NCBI GenBank assembly: GCA_009760855.2
Contig: WPIO01000060.1
Location: forward strand, 2,418,001 to 2,482,000
DNA from: Cristatella mucedo
Taxonomy: Eukaryota; Bryozoa; Phylactolaemata; Cristatellidae
Direction: 5' to 3'
DNA length: 64,000 nt
Shown here: positions 14,552 through 23,904 of the stretch, piece after piece
Layout of the letters: each line of letters opens with the position of its first letter
How positions within the stretch are numbered: the first letter of the stretch is position 1
Program-made: the position numbers and the translations under genes
The notes under the pieces: generated by a model
Databases searched by the model: none
What the model was told of the DNA's origin: nothing
Seen by the model: the letters and a program-made list of their open reading frames with translations, nothing else

Positions 14552-16858
14552 ACCAATCCTTGCTCATCGAATCTCTTGCAATGAGTTGTAAAGCACGTGC
14601 AATAGAGGCTGAGTTCTCGTAGGGCATTACATGAACGAGGCATAAGCTTGGTCAGAGAGTGGGGTCTGTTAGATAGTAATTCTGTCATAATTAGTGACTT
14701 CACGCCTACATAGTGTCCTTGGTTTGGTTGGACATTGACAGTCGTCATACGACGGTCAGAAATGATGTATGCATAAAAAAAACAGGAAGGTATTCTACTC
14801 ATGTGCACATGTTGCCGCACGGCAAACTCTCGCAGGTGAAATTGAACATTGAACTTTGCAAGGTTATGACCTTATAAGTAAAGTTCAAAGGGTGGCCATG
14901 ACGTTCCAGCAGCAGCTTGGGCTCTCGGCACTACGACACCATCAGCTGCGTTTCACCGGATATGGCGACTAGTGCTTGACAGCTTCCGATTGGAGTAGCC
15001 GAGTTGATGCACCGGAATGCAGTCAGAGTGATCGGTACCGATCGAAAGTTGTGCTACGCCTGCTTCTGGCAAGCGATGGACATGCATGAATAGAATCTGC
15101 ACGTGTTCTTCACGTGGCTGCTGTCTCTGCCTGCCTGCCATCTCGGACCAGTGAGTTTTCACAGCAATGAATTGGGATCCAAAAAAGTGAAAAGCTAGCA
15201 GGACAGACCTATTGCAGACAACAAGATAAAAAGGCAACAAGGGAAGCCACGCAGTGCCACACTGCCAAAGCTCACCAGAAACGTTGCACACGACAAATGC
15301 TACAACAGGAAGAGACCAGAGGAGAAGAAGCCCCAGCTGTAGCTTCGTGCTGTCGAAGCTCAGCAAACACGGCACTTATGACAAGGTCAAAGACATAAAA
15401 AGGCTAAAGCTAAGATTCATGCACTTCACGACCCAGGTCACGTGATACGAAGTCCTTGCCCTACAGCAGGGGCCAGGACTCTCACCAGCTAGGCTGGGTC
15501 AGTCCCACTAGGTCGGTGGACGCTCAGGCCTGCACCGTATTTCAACAACGATAAATTTCGCGTGATTTTTCAAGAGTATAAGGAATTTATTATTATTATA
15601 ATTATTATTATTATTACTAAAACCTGCTTCAGAATAGAACTATGCTAGGAGTTGATAGGTACATGCCGATATCAGCCACTTGGATAATAACAATATTAAT
15701 AGCAATAGGCCGCTTGTGTAGCATTTCAAGAGAACTAGATGTCAATGCAGGCACTTTACAACTCTCTGCAAGAGAATTAATAACAATAATAACACTATAG
15801 ATTTTACCGGAGGTCTCAAAGAACTACATCATTTTCTAAGCATTTTACATATGCAGTAAAGGAAGCCTGTCAATGTGGTTATCACTAACCACACAGCATA
15901 TGTAAAGTGCCTAGAAAGAGATTACGTTCTCTAAATTCATACAAATACGTTATTCCCAAAGTTTCCTAACCTGGACAGTATCACGCTCCGACATAAAGGC
16001 AAACAAGAAGCATGATTTGGACAGCATGCTCTAGCACACAAGAAGACACTCATGGTTAGCACCGGTTAGCAGCAACACTGGTTAGTAGCATGCACCACTG
16101 ACCGAATCGCCCACATATAAGCAAGCAAAGCACACATATAAAAAAAGGACGAGTTCACTGGGAAACAGATGGCCAGCATACGGACCAACCAAGGCAGCGG
16201 CACAGCTGGTGCCTTGGCAAGGTCAAGGCCTAGGCAGCCCCATCAACACTCGGACATACTTCCGCTGGCGATGCAGCAGCAGCTGCTGCAGACGCACTCG
16301 TTCGAGTCGAGGAGCTGGAAGCAGTGGCAGGTCGCATTACGTCGTGGTCGTGCAGTGCTTCCTTGAGCTCGTGAAGGACGAGGCTACAGCGCAGCCACGC
16401 CCCTTTTTGCTGCTTCATCAACTGCTCGGCCTAAAAATAAGAAAAGATTTCCAGCCGCATCGATAGGCAAGCACGCTCCAATCAAAGAACCATATCCACA
16501 AGCTTCGAAGAACACGCCGAGTCGGTCGTGCTGCCGCCGCCGGCTGCTGCTGAAGCGAGGGGGGGGGAGGAGGAGGAAGCTCCTAGCTACCGACAGGGCA
16601 CTCAGGCCGATTAGTGACTACAGCTGTGGTAATGCACATCCAAGGAAAGGCAGCTGTCAGACGAGAACCAGAGCAGCAACGGCCAGCAGTAGCTGCAGCA
16701 GCAGCAGAGGCCGAAGTCACATACGGCCGACACTTTAGCCATCGTCGCCTTTGGGCAGCCATCTTTTGTCATGCGCTTCTCGAGCAGCCCCAAGATCTCT
16801 GCAAAGCCTGGCCGACTTCTCAGTTCCTCATCGGGCAAGTAGATGGGCAAATCATATG
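1316..16858 (-). CDS. HAUS4: HAUS augmin-like complex subunit 4 (partial, six exons)
   Basis: Six minus-strand exons were read by eye: 16858-16725, 16430-16341, 3232-3092, 2492-2366, 1779-1637 and 1446-1316. All have AG/GT borders and every junction keeps phase (1, 0, 0, 0, 1, 0, 2 from start to end). In order, the pieces follow the layout of animal HAUS4: an N-terminal block with LPDEEL and GFAEILGLLEKR; a WLR helix; a QFHDCLKEVLLAAE block followed by SSLLGL; LKQKCIRLLSFH; and ALDEMTFSWLVAKCEALCLKLR split over the last two exons. HAUS4 is a coiled-coil subunit of augmin, which recruits gamma-tubulin to spindle microtubules for branching nucleation. The first exon with the start codon and the C-terminal exon(s) were not found; the latter probably lie left of the window. 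The 13-kb intron between exons 2 and 3 of this list is filled with repeats. The family call rests on recalled vertebrate HAUS4, not on a search. Confidence 0.8.
1637..1779 (-). CDS. HAUS4: HAUS4 exon 5 of this set
   Basis: The 143-bp exon has acceptor CTTGCAG and donor GTGAGC; it goes from phase 1 to phase 0. It encodes LPAVVAQEKAEAEELERAAL and then QWKQQLHTRRLLT, a helical Glu/Ala/Leu-rich coiled-coil segment. Two other minus-strand frames are also open here because the DNA is GC-rich. This frame is chosen because the splice phases on both sides require it and because it fits the family. Confidence 0.7.
2182..2291. repeat. (GA)n microsatellite
   Basis: Long, almost pure GA dinucleotide run inside a HAUS4 intron, followed by an imperfect GACGAGACA-type stretch to about 2340. 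On the minus strand it is a CT tract and gives a spurious Ser/Leu open frame. Confidence 0.97.
2366..2492 (-). CDS. HAUS4: HAUS4 exon 4 of this set
   Basis: The 127-bp exon enters in phase 0 (acceptor GTTGCAG) and leaves in phase 1 (donor GTAGCC). It contains VDQRLKQKCIRLLSFH, the most family-like segment of the protein. A long (GA)n tract sits in the intron immediately 3' of it, at 2182-2291. Confidence 0.75.
3092..3232 (-). CDS. HAUS4: HAUS4 exon 3 of this set
   Basis: The 141-bp exon (47 codons) is phase 0 at both ends. The acceptor is a long T-run followed by CCAG just above 3232; the donor is GTGGGT below 3092. It starts QFHDCLKEVLL and ends ESALPLPK. It is GC-rich compared with the flanking introns, as are the other HAUS4 exons. 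It matches the FHETLEQRLL to LLELMPL stretch of vertebrate HAUS4. Confidence 0.75.
3355..4310 (-). mobile_element. LINE family B, 5'-truncated 3' part with open ORF
   Basis: The minus strand carries an uninterrupted reading frame (4297-3407) covering the end of a non-LTR reverse transcriptase: NFLKLNDDKTELLLIGHPKR (thumb), ARNLGVVFD, SRLDYCNSLLAGLPK, then the C-terminal WNSLPQFLR signature. This is the L2/CR1-group C-terminus. It differs clearly from family A in sequence and in its 3' end, which here is a TACATTACAT-type tail (the plus strand reads GTAATGTAATGTAT at 3353-3366). The polymerase palm and the endonuclease are missing. It lies in the large HAUS4 intron. Confidence 0.85.
4520..4682 (-). 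repeat. tRNA-derived SINE, family S2
   Basis: The minus strand reads a tRNA-like head (CTAGGTAAGGCGGTTGC...GGGTCCGAATCC) followed by CTTTATTGCC, CTGCAAGCGGTGGTGATAGCC and an AAATCAGCTAGTATTT tail. It is nearly identical in layout to the copy at 49995-50150. Confidence 0.75.
4690..5335 (-). mobile_element. LINE family A, 5'-truncated and decayed
   Basis: The minus strand is colinear with the C-terminal coding part and 3' UTR of the LINE at 6936-9594: the CAAATCCTTTGGAGACCGTG block, the GCTCCCAAAGCCTGGAAC block and the TGTCAGCAC..ATGCTGACACTGTGCATG region of the UTR. Several indels break the frame. The stem-loop tail is missing at its left end, where an S2 SINE adjoins. Confidence 0.8.
5336..6300. 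other. HAUS4 intron, no gene recognised
   Basis: Unique-looking sequence with short open frames only. Nothing on either strand resembles a known domain. A poly-G run is at 6246-6256. Confidence 0.4.
6303..6395 (-). repeat. LINE family A 3' tail fragment
   Basis: On the minus strand this is the AAGCGCCTAGAAAGAG...CTCTGGGGGCGCTTTATCAAGTGCAT stem-loop with an AT-rich tail. It is a very short 5'-truncated copy in opposite orientation just upstream of the long copy at 6936. Confidence 0.75.
6891..9353 (+). CDS. LINE ORF2 protein: partial endonuclease plus reverse transcriptase
   Basis: The frame of 820 codons has no internal stop. The first 15 residues are flanking DNA read through (the frame opens at a GTG); LINE homology begins at GDFN, residues 16-19. 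Visible reverse-transcriptase blocks are YRPVSLLPFLSKTLE near residue 371, FQSGFRANHSTESALL, the metal-binding LLDLSAAFDTIDH near 449, YGVPQGSVLGPVLF near 501, the catalytic YADD at 534-537, FLKLNDDKTNLLVMG and RNLGVIFQSDL. A C-terminal WNSLP block follows and the ORF ends at TGA (9351-9353). Such proteins nick DNA and reverse-transcribe their own RNA at the nick. All catalytic reverse-transcriptase residues look intact, but the endonuclease lacks its N-terminal half, so this copy is not autonomous. Confidence 0.92.
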   Translation: MHRKLNAQAGRIKSMGDFNVHFDNLSDAFSTEFRTLTDSLSLVAHVHGPTHIKGHTLDQIFSYNCTLSSPVITKSCLSDHMQISFNLQCVPTFSSKITCESRNLKTLDIDAVRASISASPLLLSPPSDLSSLVDCYNTTLADTIDEFAPLTKRTVRPRPDGLWFTTDIKLAKSTKRKLEKAYKRSGLTVHRQAYEDNCRSYQSILAKAKSSFYRNIVESQMHNPKMLMSTINHLLNRSQVTSLPDDPCDDLADRFSRFFVQKIDKIRESIPAMTTFPLECCSSVPGCASMSAFKQVTSDVVLKLVSQSKKTTSPLDPIPTVLLLRCIDLLLPCITNIINMSLASGQVRAPFKKAVVRPLLKKATLDQENLSNYRPVSLLPFLSKTLERVVADQLNSYIETSHLASKFQSGFRANHSTESALLRVYNDLLSNADMGRVSLLVLLDLSAAFDTIDHKVLLERLSSRLGITGTALQWFRSYLSGRLQSVDVNGQRSSEVPLKYGVPQGSVLGPVLFTVYTLPLADVIAKHNLGFHFYADDTQLYLCFDPSKPSSTSNSLNSLAACINDIRTWMAANFLKLNDDKTNLLVMGKPSVIQKLERLTFKIGSASISPVASARNLGVIFQSDLSLDDHISSTVKSAYFQLHNIAKIRACLDKDTTSKLVHAFVTSRLDFCNSLLTGLPACAIRRLQLVQNSAARLVCRERRSCHITPLLADLHWLPVKQRIDFKVLSLTFRSLHSMAPAYLSDILPHQAKHRTTRFSESNSLEIPRTNLKSFGDRAFSSYAPTAWNSLPTCIRTSPDLTTFKRNLKTYLFRTAFSGSL
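6936..9594 (+). mobile_element. LINE family A (L2/CR1 group), longest copy, open ORF2
   Basis: The element starts inside the apurinic-type endonuclease (GDFN at the very start, SDH about 65 residues on). It keeps a full reverse transcriptase, C-terminal domain and 3' UTR. It ends in an AAAGCGCC...GGGCGCTTTATCAAGTG stem-loop and (ATT)n at about 9570-9594. The amino half of the endonuclease and any ORF1 are absent, so this copy is 5'-truncated. It is the reference copy for about nineteen other family A fragments in the window. Confidence 0.9.
9595..10480. other. HAUS4 intron, no gene recognised
   Basis: Mixed-composition intron sequence without a supported exon or a recognised repeat copy. Confidence 0.4.
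10493..10513. repeat. short (GT)n microsatellite
   Basis: A run of GT dinucleotides in an otherwise GC-rich intron segment. Confidence 0.9.
10756..11360 (-). other. GC-rich segment open in several frames, coding status unclear
   Basis: Three minus-strand frames are open over several hundred bases because the segment is GC-rich. Possible splice signals exist (an acceptor-like CACGGTGCAG near 10960 and a donor-like GTATGC near 11050), but no frame shows a recognisable family and the frames compete. It lies inside the HAUS4 intron. I do not call a gene. Confidence 0.25.
11786..11858. repeat. (GT)n microsatellite
   Basis: Pure TG/GT dinucleotide run. Confidence 0.97.
12832..13312 (-). mobile_element. 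LINE family B fragment
   Basis: The minus strand is colinear with the 3' part of the family B copy at 3355-4310, including the LLHQFQPVRALRS and KLAVPFLRLKTVG coding blocks and the TACATTACATTACA tail (plus-strand start 12836). A small deletion at the WNSLP block shifts the frame. The 5' end is truncated. Confidence 0.88.
13440..13459. repeat. poly-G run
   Basis: Twenty G in a row. Similar G-runs occur near 12303, 25888, 36654 and 6246 and could form quadruplexes. Confidence 0.95.
13747..13832. repeat. (TC)n microsatellite
   Basis: Pure CT dinucleotide run, opposite in strand sense to the GA tracts at 2182 and 20813. Confidence 0.97.
13833..14485. other. HAUS4 intron, no gene recognised
   Basis: No supported exon. 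Only short open frames are present. Confidence 0.4.
14489..14550. repeat. (GT)n microsatellite
   Basis: Pure GT run. It is directly followed by a CTCTTGCAATGAGTTGTAAAGCACGTGC stretch that resembles a decayed SINE/LINE tail also seen at 19715-19770. Confidence 0.95.
14551..15840. other. HAUS4 intron with an (ATT)n run, no gene recognised
   Basis: A degenerate (TTA)n run lies at about 15586-15618. No family-like open frame was found on either strand. Confidence 0.4.
15840..15950 (+). repeat. LINE family A 3' tail fragment
   Basis: Short copy of the ACATATGTAAAGTGCCTAGAAAGAGATTA..GTTCTCT stem-loop region, ending without the (ATT)n tail. Confidence 0.6.
16341..16430 (-). CDS. HAUS4: HAUS4 exon 2 of this set
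   Basis: The 90-bp exon is phase 0 at both ends and encodes 30 residues, AEQLMKQQKG to ALHDHD, with the WLR signature that lines up with vertebrate HAUS4. The acceptor is TTTTTAG at 16436-16431 and the donor is GTAATG from 16340. Joined to the preceding exon it gives a gap-free fit to the family apart from one residue. About ten family residues between this exon and the next are absent or lie in a small unseen exon. Confidence 0.7.
16725..16858 (-). CDS. HAUS4: HAUS4 N-terminal exon
   Basis: The 134-bp exon has acceptor AG at 16860-16859 after a pyrimidine-rich stretch and donor GTATGT from 16724. It enters in phase 1 and leaves in phase 0, encoding 44 residues from YDLPIYLPDEEL to MAKVSA. 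It corresponds to the LPPCNLSKEDLL region of vertebrate HAUS4. The reading frame stays open upstream of the acceptor, so an unspliced first exon is an alternative. The initiator is not identified. Confidence 0.75.
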
Positions 16859-18010
16859 CTGCAACAGAGCAAACCGGCTTGCCGCTGGACCAAAGGCTGG
16901 CGTGTGTGCCCATCGCATGCCTGCACGAACACACGTCTGCTCTGAACAGTCGGAGATAGGAAACCGAGAAAGCTGCCGTGTCGCGGCCACAATAAGCTGG
17001 CTGGCAAGATCGCTCACCGATTTACACACACGGAGACAAAGAGTGGTAGATTGTAAACACTTGCACTCTCTACTGCCCCCTGCCTGCCTTGATGCAGTAC
17101 AGTGGCCAGACATACAGAAAAAGGTAATGCCAGCCAGTCCATTATGAAAGCGTACGGGCATAGGAATATCGGAAAGGCATTAGATGGTTAAAGAGACAGT
17201 ACAAAGTTGACTGTGCTATGACAAGTAAAAAATAAAACATGTCTAGTTAAGCCACAAATCGAAAGGCTACCCACATAGTCCATGAAGCCTTTAACAGGTA
17301 TAAAGCAACGAATTGACCATCTCGAAATCTGCATTGCCAAAATTGAATAAAAGTGTTAACGTGAACATGCTTGCGAGATACAGCTAGTTGAAATATTTCC
17401 AGAAGAATAAAAACCGGTTGAAATTCTAATGGGATTTTTGACAAGTTAACCATTTCAAATACGTTGCATACGTTGCAGCACACAACTTTAAGATGGGCAC
17501 TTACATATGTTTTATTGTTTCTACCGGAACCCGTACTCATTTAAGTTTAGAGCTTGGCAAGAGCTCGGCAGTCACTCAGCAACATTAGGTCGATAACGTG
17601 GCCGAGCCAGCCATGAGCCTCCTGCATCAATGGACCACAGTTTGGGGAAGAATAGCAGGAGGGCAAACAAGATATCAAGCCCACTAGGCTAGCAGGTCTC
17701 ATCACAGAAAAAGTCAGCATAGGCAAGCTGTTTACACAAATGCCAGCCCTTAGGTTAACTTGAATATAAACAACTCAGCAGCAGCTGCCAACACTTTGCC
17801 CTGGCTTCAGCACATGCAGCTCCAAAGCAGCAGCTACAGTACCTGACCAGACCGGCCTGCAAGATGCATTATTCCTGAGGGGAGGGCACTGTTTGCCAAT
17901 CGCGATAGGGGTTCTGGCTATTGTTCTGTATAATAAGGTTTTTCTGATCCGGTCATATATTGCACAGTAAATACATCATCGTGCACGCCTTCTCTTGATA
18001 TGCCTAGCTC
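16859..18010. other. upstream of the seen HAUS4 exons; no gene recognised
   Basis: The first HAUS4 exon with the start codon should lie here or further right. No convincing start exon was found. The rest is unremarkable mixed-composition sequence. Confidence 0.35.
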
Positions 18011-18011
18011 G

Positions 18012-18391
18012 TTTATTCAAACTACATGCCCGGCACTACTGACACACCGGTAGGCCAGACTCTTTCTGGTCCTCCTTGTCGTCGACCGGCCCATCGACGT
18101 CGTTCGTGGCCCCCTCTTTGCTGAGGCTCGACAGCCACTCGGTGAACTCGTCGGCTCATCGCAGGAGTTGCTCAGGCAGCGCTCGAGCTGCTTGAAGCCG
18201 CTGCTGAAGGCAATGGCCGTCCCAATCTCGATGGCATGAAATCGATTCCAGATCGCGTTCTTCGGGCCCACGATGAACGACACGAGCCCCGTGGCCGATC
18301 GCAGACTGCTGTGAACGATATGGCGAGTCCCGCGGTGGAAAAGCCTGGGGAGCCGGACGCGGGTAATCCACAAATCAGCCCACACGAGCAA
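18012..18391 (-). pseudogene. terminal exon of an unrecognised host gene with a frame break
   Basis: The minus strand encodes a well-formed stretch (TGLVSFIVGPKNAIWNRF, IEIGTAIAFSSGFKQLERCL) and then, after a one-base loss near 18150, continues in another frame with DEFTEWLSSLSKEGATNDVD, DKEDQKESGLPVCQ and a stop at 18038-18036. An AATAAA poly(A) signal follows at 18017-18012. Composition, a hydrophobic then acidic C-terminus, and the poly(A) signal say this is, or was, a real 3' terminal exon. I do not recognise the family. A hydrophobic stretch suggests a membrane or membrane-associated protein, but that is a guess. The frame break may be a sequencing error, in which case the gene is intact. 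Possible upstream acceptors are CCCCAG near 18345 and TTCACAG near 18315. Confidence 0.55.
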
Positions 18392-19690
18392 CTGAGACCA
18401 TTAGCTTAGGAGTACAAGTTATCTGAAGTGTCTATATTGTACGTGTATAGTCGATTTTTGAGGCTGTATTATACAACTCTGTATTGTACAGGTGGTCCCA
18501 TACATAGAGAACAATAATCCTTGCCTTCTGTAGCCAGAGGGAAAGACTGCCCGGTCGAAGATGCTAGCCAGCCACTCAGGAAGCCGAAGGTGACCTTCGG
18601 GTCAGGGTCACCAGCGAGTCCAGCCTATGCCACTTCGTTGGCTGGGAAAAAGGTCTGAGCCAAAACTAGCAGTGGCAGACGGTCACATGCCCCAAGCAGC
18701 TAGGGGGTGAGGGGAAGCGTCAGGGGACAGAAAGTCGGTAGAGGAAAACAGCATTCGGCAACAGGTACAAACAAGCTGGCTGAGAGCCCCCTGAGTCACT
18801 GCCGGCAAGGGCATTCAAACAGCTCAGCTGGTTTCCCACAGCTGTGCCCGGGCTGTTGCTTCAGCCGAGCACGGCAGCTGTTGACCGTGCTGTACACAAG
18901 CTCCGACCGGTAGGGTCAAAGTCGAACTTGGTGTTGAGAGCCGTACTGCACCAGGCGCTGCCTGCACTGGCCGGACGATTTAGGGTTTCATGCAGCAGCA
19001 GTGGTGGCTGCAGCTGTGGAGAAGAACCACTGCCTTGCCAGTCCCCCCCCACAGTTCCCTACGTAAAAGGCATGCAATTGCTGCTGCTGCTACTACTGCG
19101 GCTGCAGCAGCAACTACTACCCGAAAACACAAGCAGCACCCTTTCCTGACTGGTTGCCACAGTTCTGGTGGCCACTGGTTGCCGAAACACCGACACGAGC
19201 CAGAATGCAGATGTTACTGTCACTGCATGTTAGAGGCCCTGTGAAGGGCAGAGACTGCAGCTGCTCAATTAAAGGATGGTGGACTCATGCAAAAAGAAGC
19301 ACGGGACAGCTGTCTCCTCGGTAACACAATGGCCTTTCTACTGGATGGATATGAACATAAGAATTCGGTTGGTTATGTCCAATTGAGAGTAGCTGAAGGA
19401 AGGATCATCAGCAAAGCAAGCTGGCAAAGTCACGGACGTTGCTCCGGGTGATATCTGCCTGCAGGTACAGAGCATTTTTGCTGGCCAATTTTGCCATGCT
19501 CCGTTTCAGCTCCTCTGCGAGGAAGTGTGAGGGCACTGGCTTGCGAATGCACATGTGCCTGCACAAAGTGAACGAAAGTGAAATGCAGCTGATTCAATAG
19601 CCTCATTTATACATCGGCGGAGGAGCCTTAGAGGCTTTCACCACACTTGCAGCAGGTAACACAGAACTGTCTGACTAATTGTGATATGGT
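18392..19690. other. no gene recognised
   Basis: Minus-strand fragments near 18860-19050 (a TALNTKFDFDPTGR segment) look weakly coding but have no consistent splice model. GCT/GCA trinucleotide-rich stretches lie at 19070-19110. Confidence 0.3.
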
Positions 19691-19785
19691 GAATGCCATT
19701 AAACGTTGGCTATTGTATCTCTTGCAGTGAGTTGTAAAGAGCCTGGATCAAGATTAGATTCTGTTCTCTTGGATGAACTACATGC

Positions 19786-19927
19786 CGAGTTGGTTTGGCC
19801 CAGCGGTTAAGGTGCTCGCTATGACCATGGTCGTGCCGAGGTCGTGGGCTAGAGTCCCGTGGCATATGTGAAGTGTCTGAATAGAGATTTAGTTCTCCTA
19901 GGGCGCTATACAAATACAAATACAAAT

Positions 19928-19930
<3 letters not shown>
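19786..19930 (+). repeat. tRNA-derived SINE, family S1, with LINE-A-like tail
   Basis: A-box TGGCCCAGCGGTTAAGGTGCTCGC-type head (19793-19818) and B-box-like GTGGGCTAGAGTCCC (19844-19858). The body ends CATATGTGAAGTGTCTGAATAGAGATTTAGTTCTCCTAGGGCGCTATACAAAT. That last part has the same order and stem as the LINE A 3' end. An (AC)n/(AT)n run follows to about 19960. Confidence 0.8.
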
Positions 19931-20925
<995 letters not shown>

Positions 20926-21559
20926 CTGGTCCAACAGCTGACAGAATTTTTGTCTGCACCTGGAAGGAAACTGTTGCTTCCGTGAGTCGGCTACTAAGTT
21001 TCAGCTAAGCTATATAAAGCAAACTCCATTCCTTTTTTTAATGGCAAGCCAACCTATTTGAAACAACGACTTGGCAGGGCTGCATTCAACGAGGCCAAAA
21101 GAACATGGGAACCAGCAGCAAGTCCTGTCACGACCGGATCGTGACTAATGTTGTCGGCAGCAAGTAGCAGCCAGCCGAGGTATGCTGGCCAACAAGTATG
21201 CTTCCTGCAGCGACATCGAAACCCCCAAGCAAAGCTAAACGAAACGGGGGGGGGGCAGGCTAAGTCTGGATGCCAGCCTCAGATACAGCCAGCCCTCTCA
21301 ACGGATTATTGGGATTTCGAAACTCAACAAAAAACTATTAAGATCAACCTATCTAAAATGCATTGTGTCAACCACAAGGCAATGTACAAAGTGATTGCTA
21401 ACACGTGATTATGCAACGATATCTATTCTCTTTCTGCCGACTGAGGCACATCCAGCAGTTGCATGAGCTGATTCTTCCGTGCCATTTCAATTCCTCTGCG
21501 ACTGCCCTCTCGACTCAGCTATGGTTCTCGTTTTCTCTTTGATGCACAAGAGGAAGTCT

Positions 21560-21690
21560 GAAGTCGGCTACCGCATTCGTAGTTAAAGCTGCTTAGGCTC
21601 TAGAGTTCGTTATAGAGAATTATCCTGCGTAAAACCCACTTAGTCTTTGTGGAGCTACAGAAGGAGATAGATTACAATGCATTACATTCA
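21560..21690 (+). repeat. LINE family B 3' end fragment
   Basis: GGCTACCGCATTCG..AAAGCTGCTTAGG, then CTGCGTAAAACCCACTTAGTCTTTGTGGAG and a TACAATGCATTACATT tail, colinear with the 3' end of family B. Confidence 0.75.
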
Positions 21691-21934
21691 GTTAGAAGAA
21701 CTAAGTTATACGGTCGGTAATGTCTCTCGGTGTTTCCGAGAATTGTTTTGCCCGGAGAAAGTATGGGCTGTCCATCAATTTCAGTGGTGCTAGGCTAGAG
21801 ACGTCCAGCCCTTGATTGTCTTGATGTGCAAAGGGCTGGACCACAGCCAAAGTGATCCATCTACCGTGGGTGCTGCCCTGGCTGGGCCCAAAAATTACCT
21901 TTAGTTCGACGACAACATCAGCTAGACAGTCCTG

Positions 21935-22680
21935 CTGCAAAATATTGCTAAAATTTGGGCTTGCTTAGACAGGGATATAGACGTCTAAATTGGTCCATGC
22001 ATTTGTGACATCTTGTTTCGACTTCTGCAATTCATTGCTTGCTGATATTCCGGCACGTACAATAGGATTCTTATAGCTGTTGCTAAACACTGCAGCCAGG
22101 CTTTCTGTCGTAAGCTTTGCCGTTGCAACGTGACACCACTTCTCACCAGCCCGCACAGGCTCCAAATCAAGCAATGCATTGACTTTAAGGTTCTGTCCTT
22201 CACTTTTAGATTTATTAACTCTTTGGTGCCAGGCGACCTAGCAGATATACTCCCCTATCAGAAGTGGCATTATACCGCCTGCTTTTTTGTATCAAATCTT
22301 TTAGGACACCTCGCACAAACCTCAAATTCTTTGGAGACCTTGCCTTCAGCTGGTATGCTCCTAAAGCCTGGAACACACTCCTAATTGACCCCACGTTATC
22401 GTCTTCTTTGACGACCTTTAAAAAGTAGTTACAAGCTCATCAATTTATTGCAGCATTGAGTGGGTCCATGTAATTCGTCGTTTGTGTGCTTATCCGTGCT
22501 GACACTGTGCATGCTACCATTAAGCACATTTGCATGCTGACCCTGACCATGACATCTCTAACCATGTTATGCTTGTTGACATTGAGACTGCTACCACTAA
22601 TCACTCGATCGCCTTTGAAGCACATGTAAAATGGCTAGAAAGAGATCAAGCTCCGTGAAGGTGCTGTGCAAACGTACTGT
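21935..22680 (+). mobile_element. LINE family A, diverged 3' part
   Basis: Begins AATATTGCTAAAATTTGGGCTTG and runs through the C-terminal coding part and the 3' UTR to a weak GAAGGTGCTGTGC stem. Many substitutions and frame breaks are present. It is immediately followed by an S1 SINE at 22681. Confidence 0.85.
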
Positions 22681-22820
22681 GAGCTGGTTTGGCCCAGTGG
22701 TTAAGGTGCTCGCTCCGATCAAGGTCTGGCTGAGGTCATGGGCTCGAGCCCCGTGGCACATGTGAAGCACTTGAATAGAGATTAAGTTCTATTAGGATGC
22801 TTTACAAATTCATTACATTA
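22681..22820 (+). repeat. tRNA-derived SINE, family S1
   Basis: GGCCCAGTGGTTAAGGTGC head, CATGGGCTCGAGCCCC B-box region, GTGAAGCACTTGAATAGAGATTAAGTTCTATTAGGATGCTTTACAAAT tail and an ATTACATTAATTA end. Same layout as the copies at 19786 and 34056. Confidence 0.8.
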
Positions 22821-23299
22821 ATTATATTAACCAACTTCGGCCGCTGTCTGTTATGACGTTATCTGGGAAGCTAAACTGGCAACTAGCTCCCTCGGCTACA
22901 TTATGCAAGGACCTTCGCCATACTACACAAGCCATTGTAGCTAGGAATGGTTGTAGACATCGAGGATGCTAGCGAGCAATGCTTAGACAATAGTTATTAT
23001 ATAGTTATAGTTATTTATAATTATATTATATTTATAGTTATTTATATATCAGTTATTATATCTTATACTTTCAGAGCACAGGATTGTGGCATGACTAGGC
23101 GACATCGCATGTCATACCATGGAAATACGCCATAGCTGGATCAGCACACGGTTGAAGCAGCAGCAGAGAGCAGCAGCAGAGAGCAGCAGATGACAGCTGC
23201 TGGGTAGCACAGTTCAAGAGCAGTAGCACTGGGCGCTTACACCACTTGCACTCGTGGACCTCAGAAATAACGCAGGGCAGGTGGGCTACCGGCCCATTA

Positions 23300-23440
23300 T
23301 GTACATGTGCAATAATAGAGCATGCTACCACTAACCATTCAATCACGCTTCCTTTACAGCAAATGTAATGTGCCTAAAAGAGATTAAGTTCTCTGAGGGT
23401 GCTATACACGTGTATTATTATAATAATAATTATTATTATC
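23300..23440 (+). repeat. LINE family A 3' UTR fragment
   Basis: GCATGCTACCACTAACCATTCAATC, then GCAAATGTAATGTGCC..AGAGATTAAGTTCTCTGAGGGTGCTATAC and an (ATT)n-like tail. Confidence 0.8.
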
Positions 23441-23904
23441 ATCATACCCGAAATAAAAAGATGCTGAACTTCGATAGACCTGATGACATGCCTCGTGGCA
23501 TCCAATATCCGAGAAGCCTGGAAGCCCTCTAGATCAGCCCGTCTGAACAGCTCGGTAACTAGACAATGCAGTGCATCAAATATATTTAAAGTTGAACAAG
23601 TGGTATATAGCTTCCGGTGTAAGATGTTCAGAGGAGGTGGCTGAGGAGAGAGGAAGCCCCTCCTATTGCCATGCTCACTATGATTGCTTCTTGGATCGCC
23701 TTGTTATTGTTGATCTGAAGCAACCCTATGCCCTCGACCTTGGGAAGTGTGTTGCTGGCAGCAGCCACCTTGCACGAGGTGAAGAGCAGCAATGATCTAT
23801 ACCACCAGTTCTGCAGGCTGCTGAAACAAAGCACCCAGTAGCCAAGCAAACAGGCCTCTGCCCCCTCCCCTGTTCAGTAGTTGATCTGTTAGGCCGAACT
23901 GAAT

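Noticed and set aside
16268-16293. Mini-exon QLLLHRQRK between HAUS4 exons 2 and 3
   Set aside because: Its end phase does not match the phase 0 entry of the next exon.
19786-19860. Functional tRNA gene
   Set aside because: The head matches A- and B-box promoters, but the same unit with a LINE-type tail recurs at 22681, 34056 and 56011, so it is a SINE.
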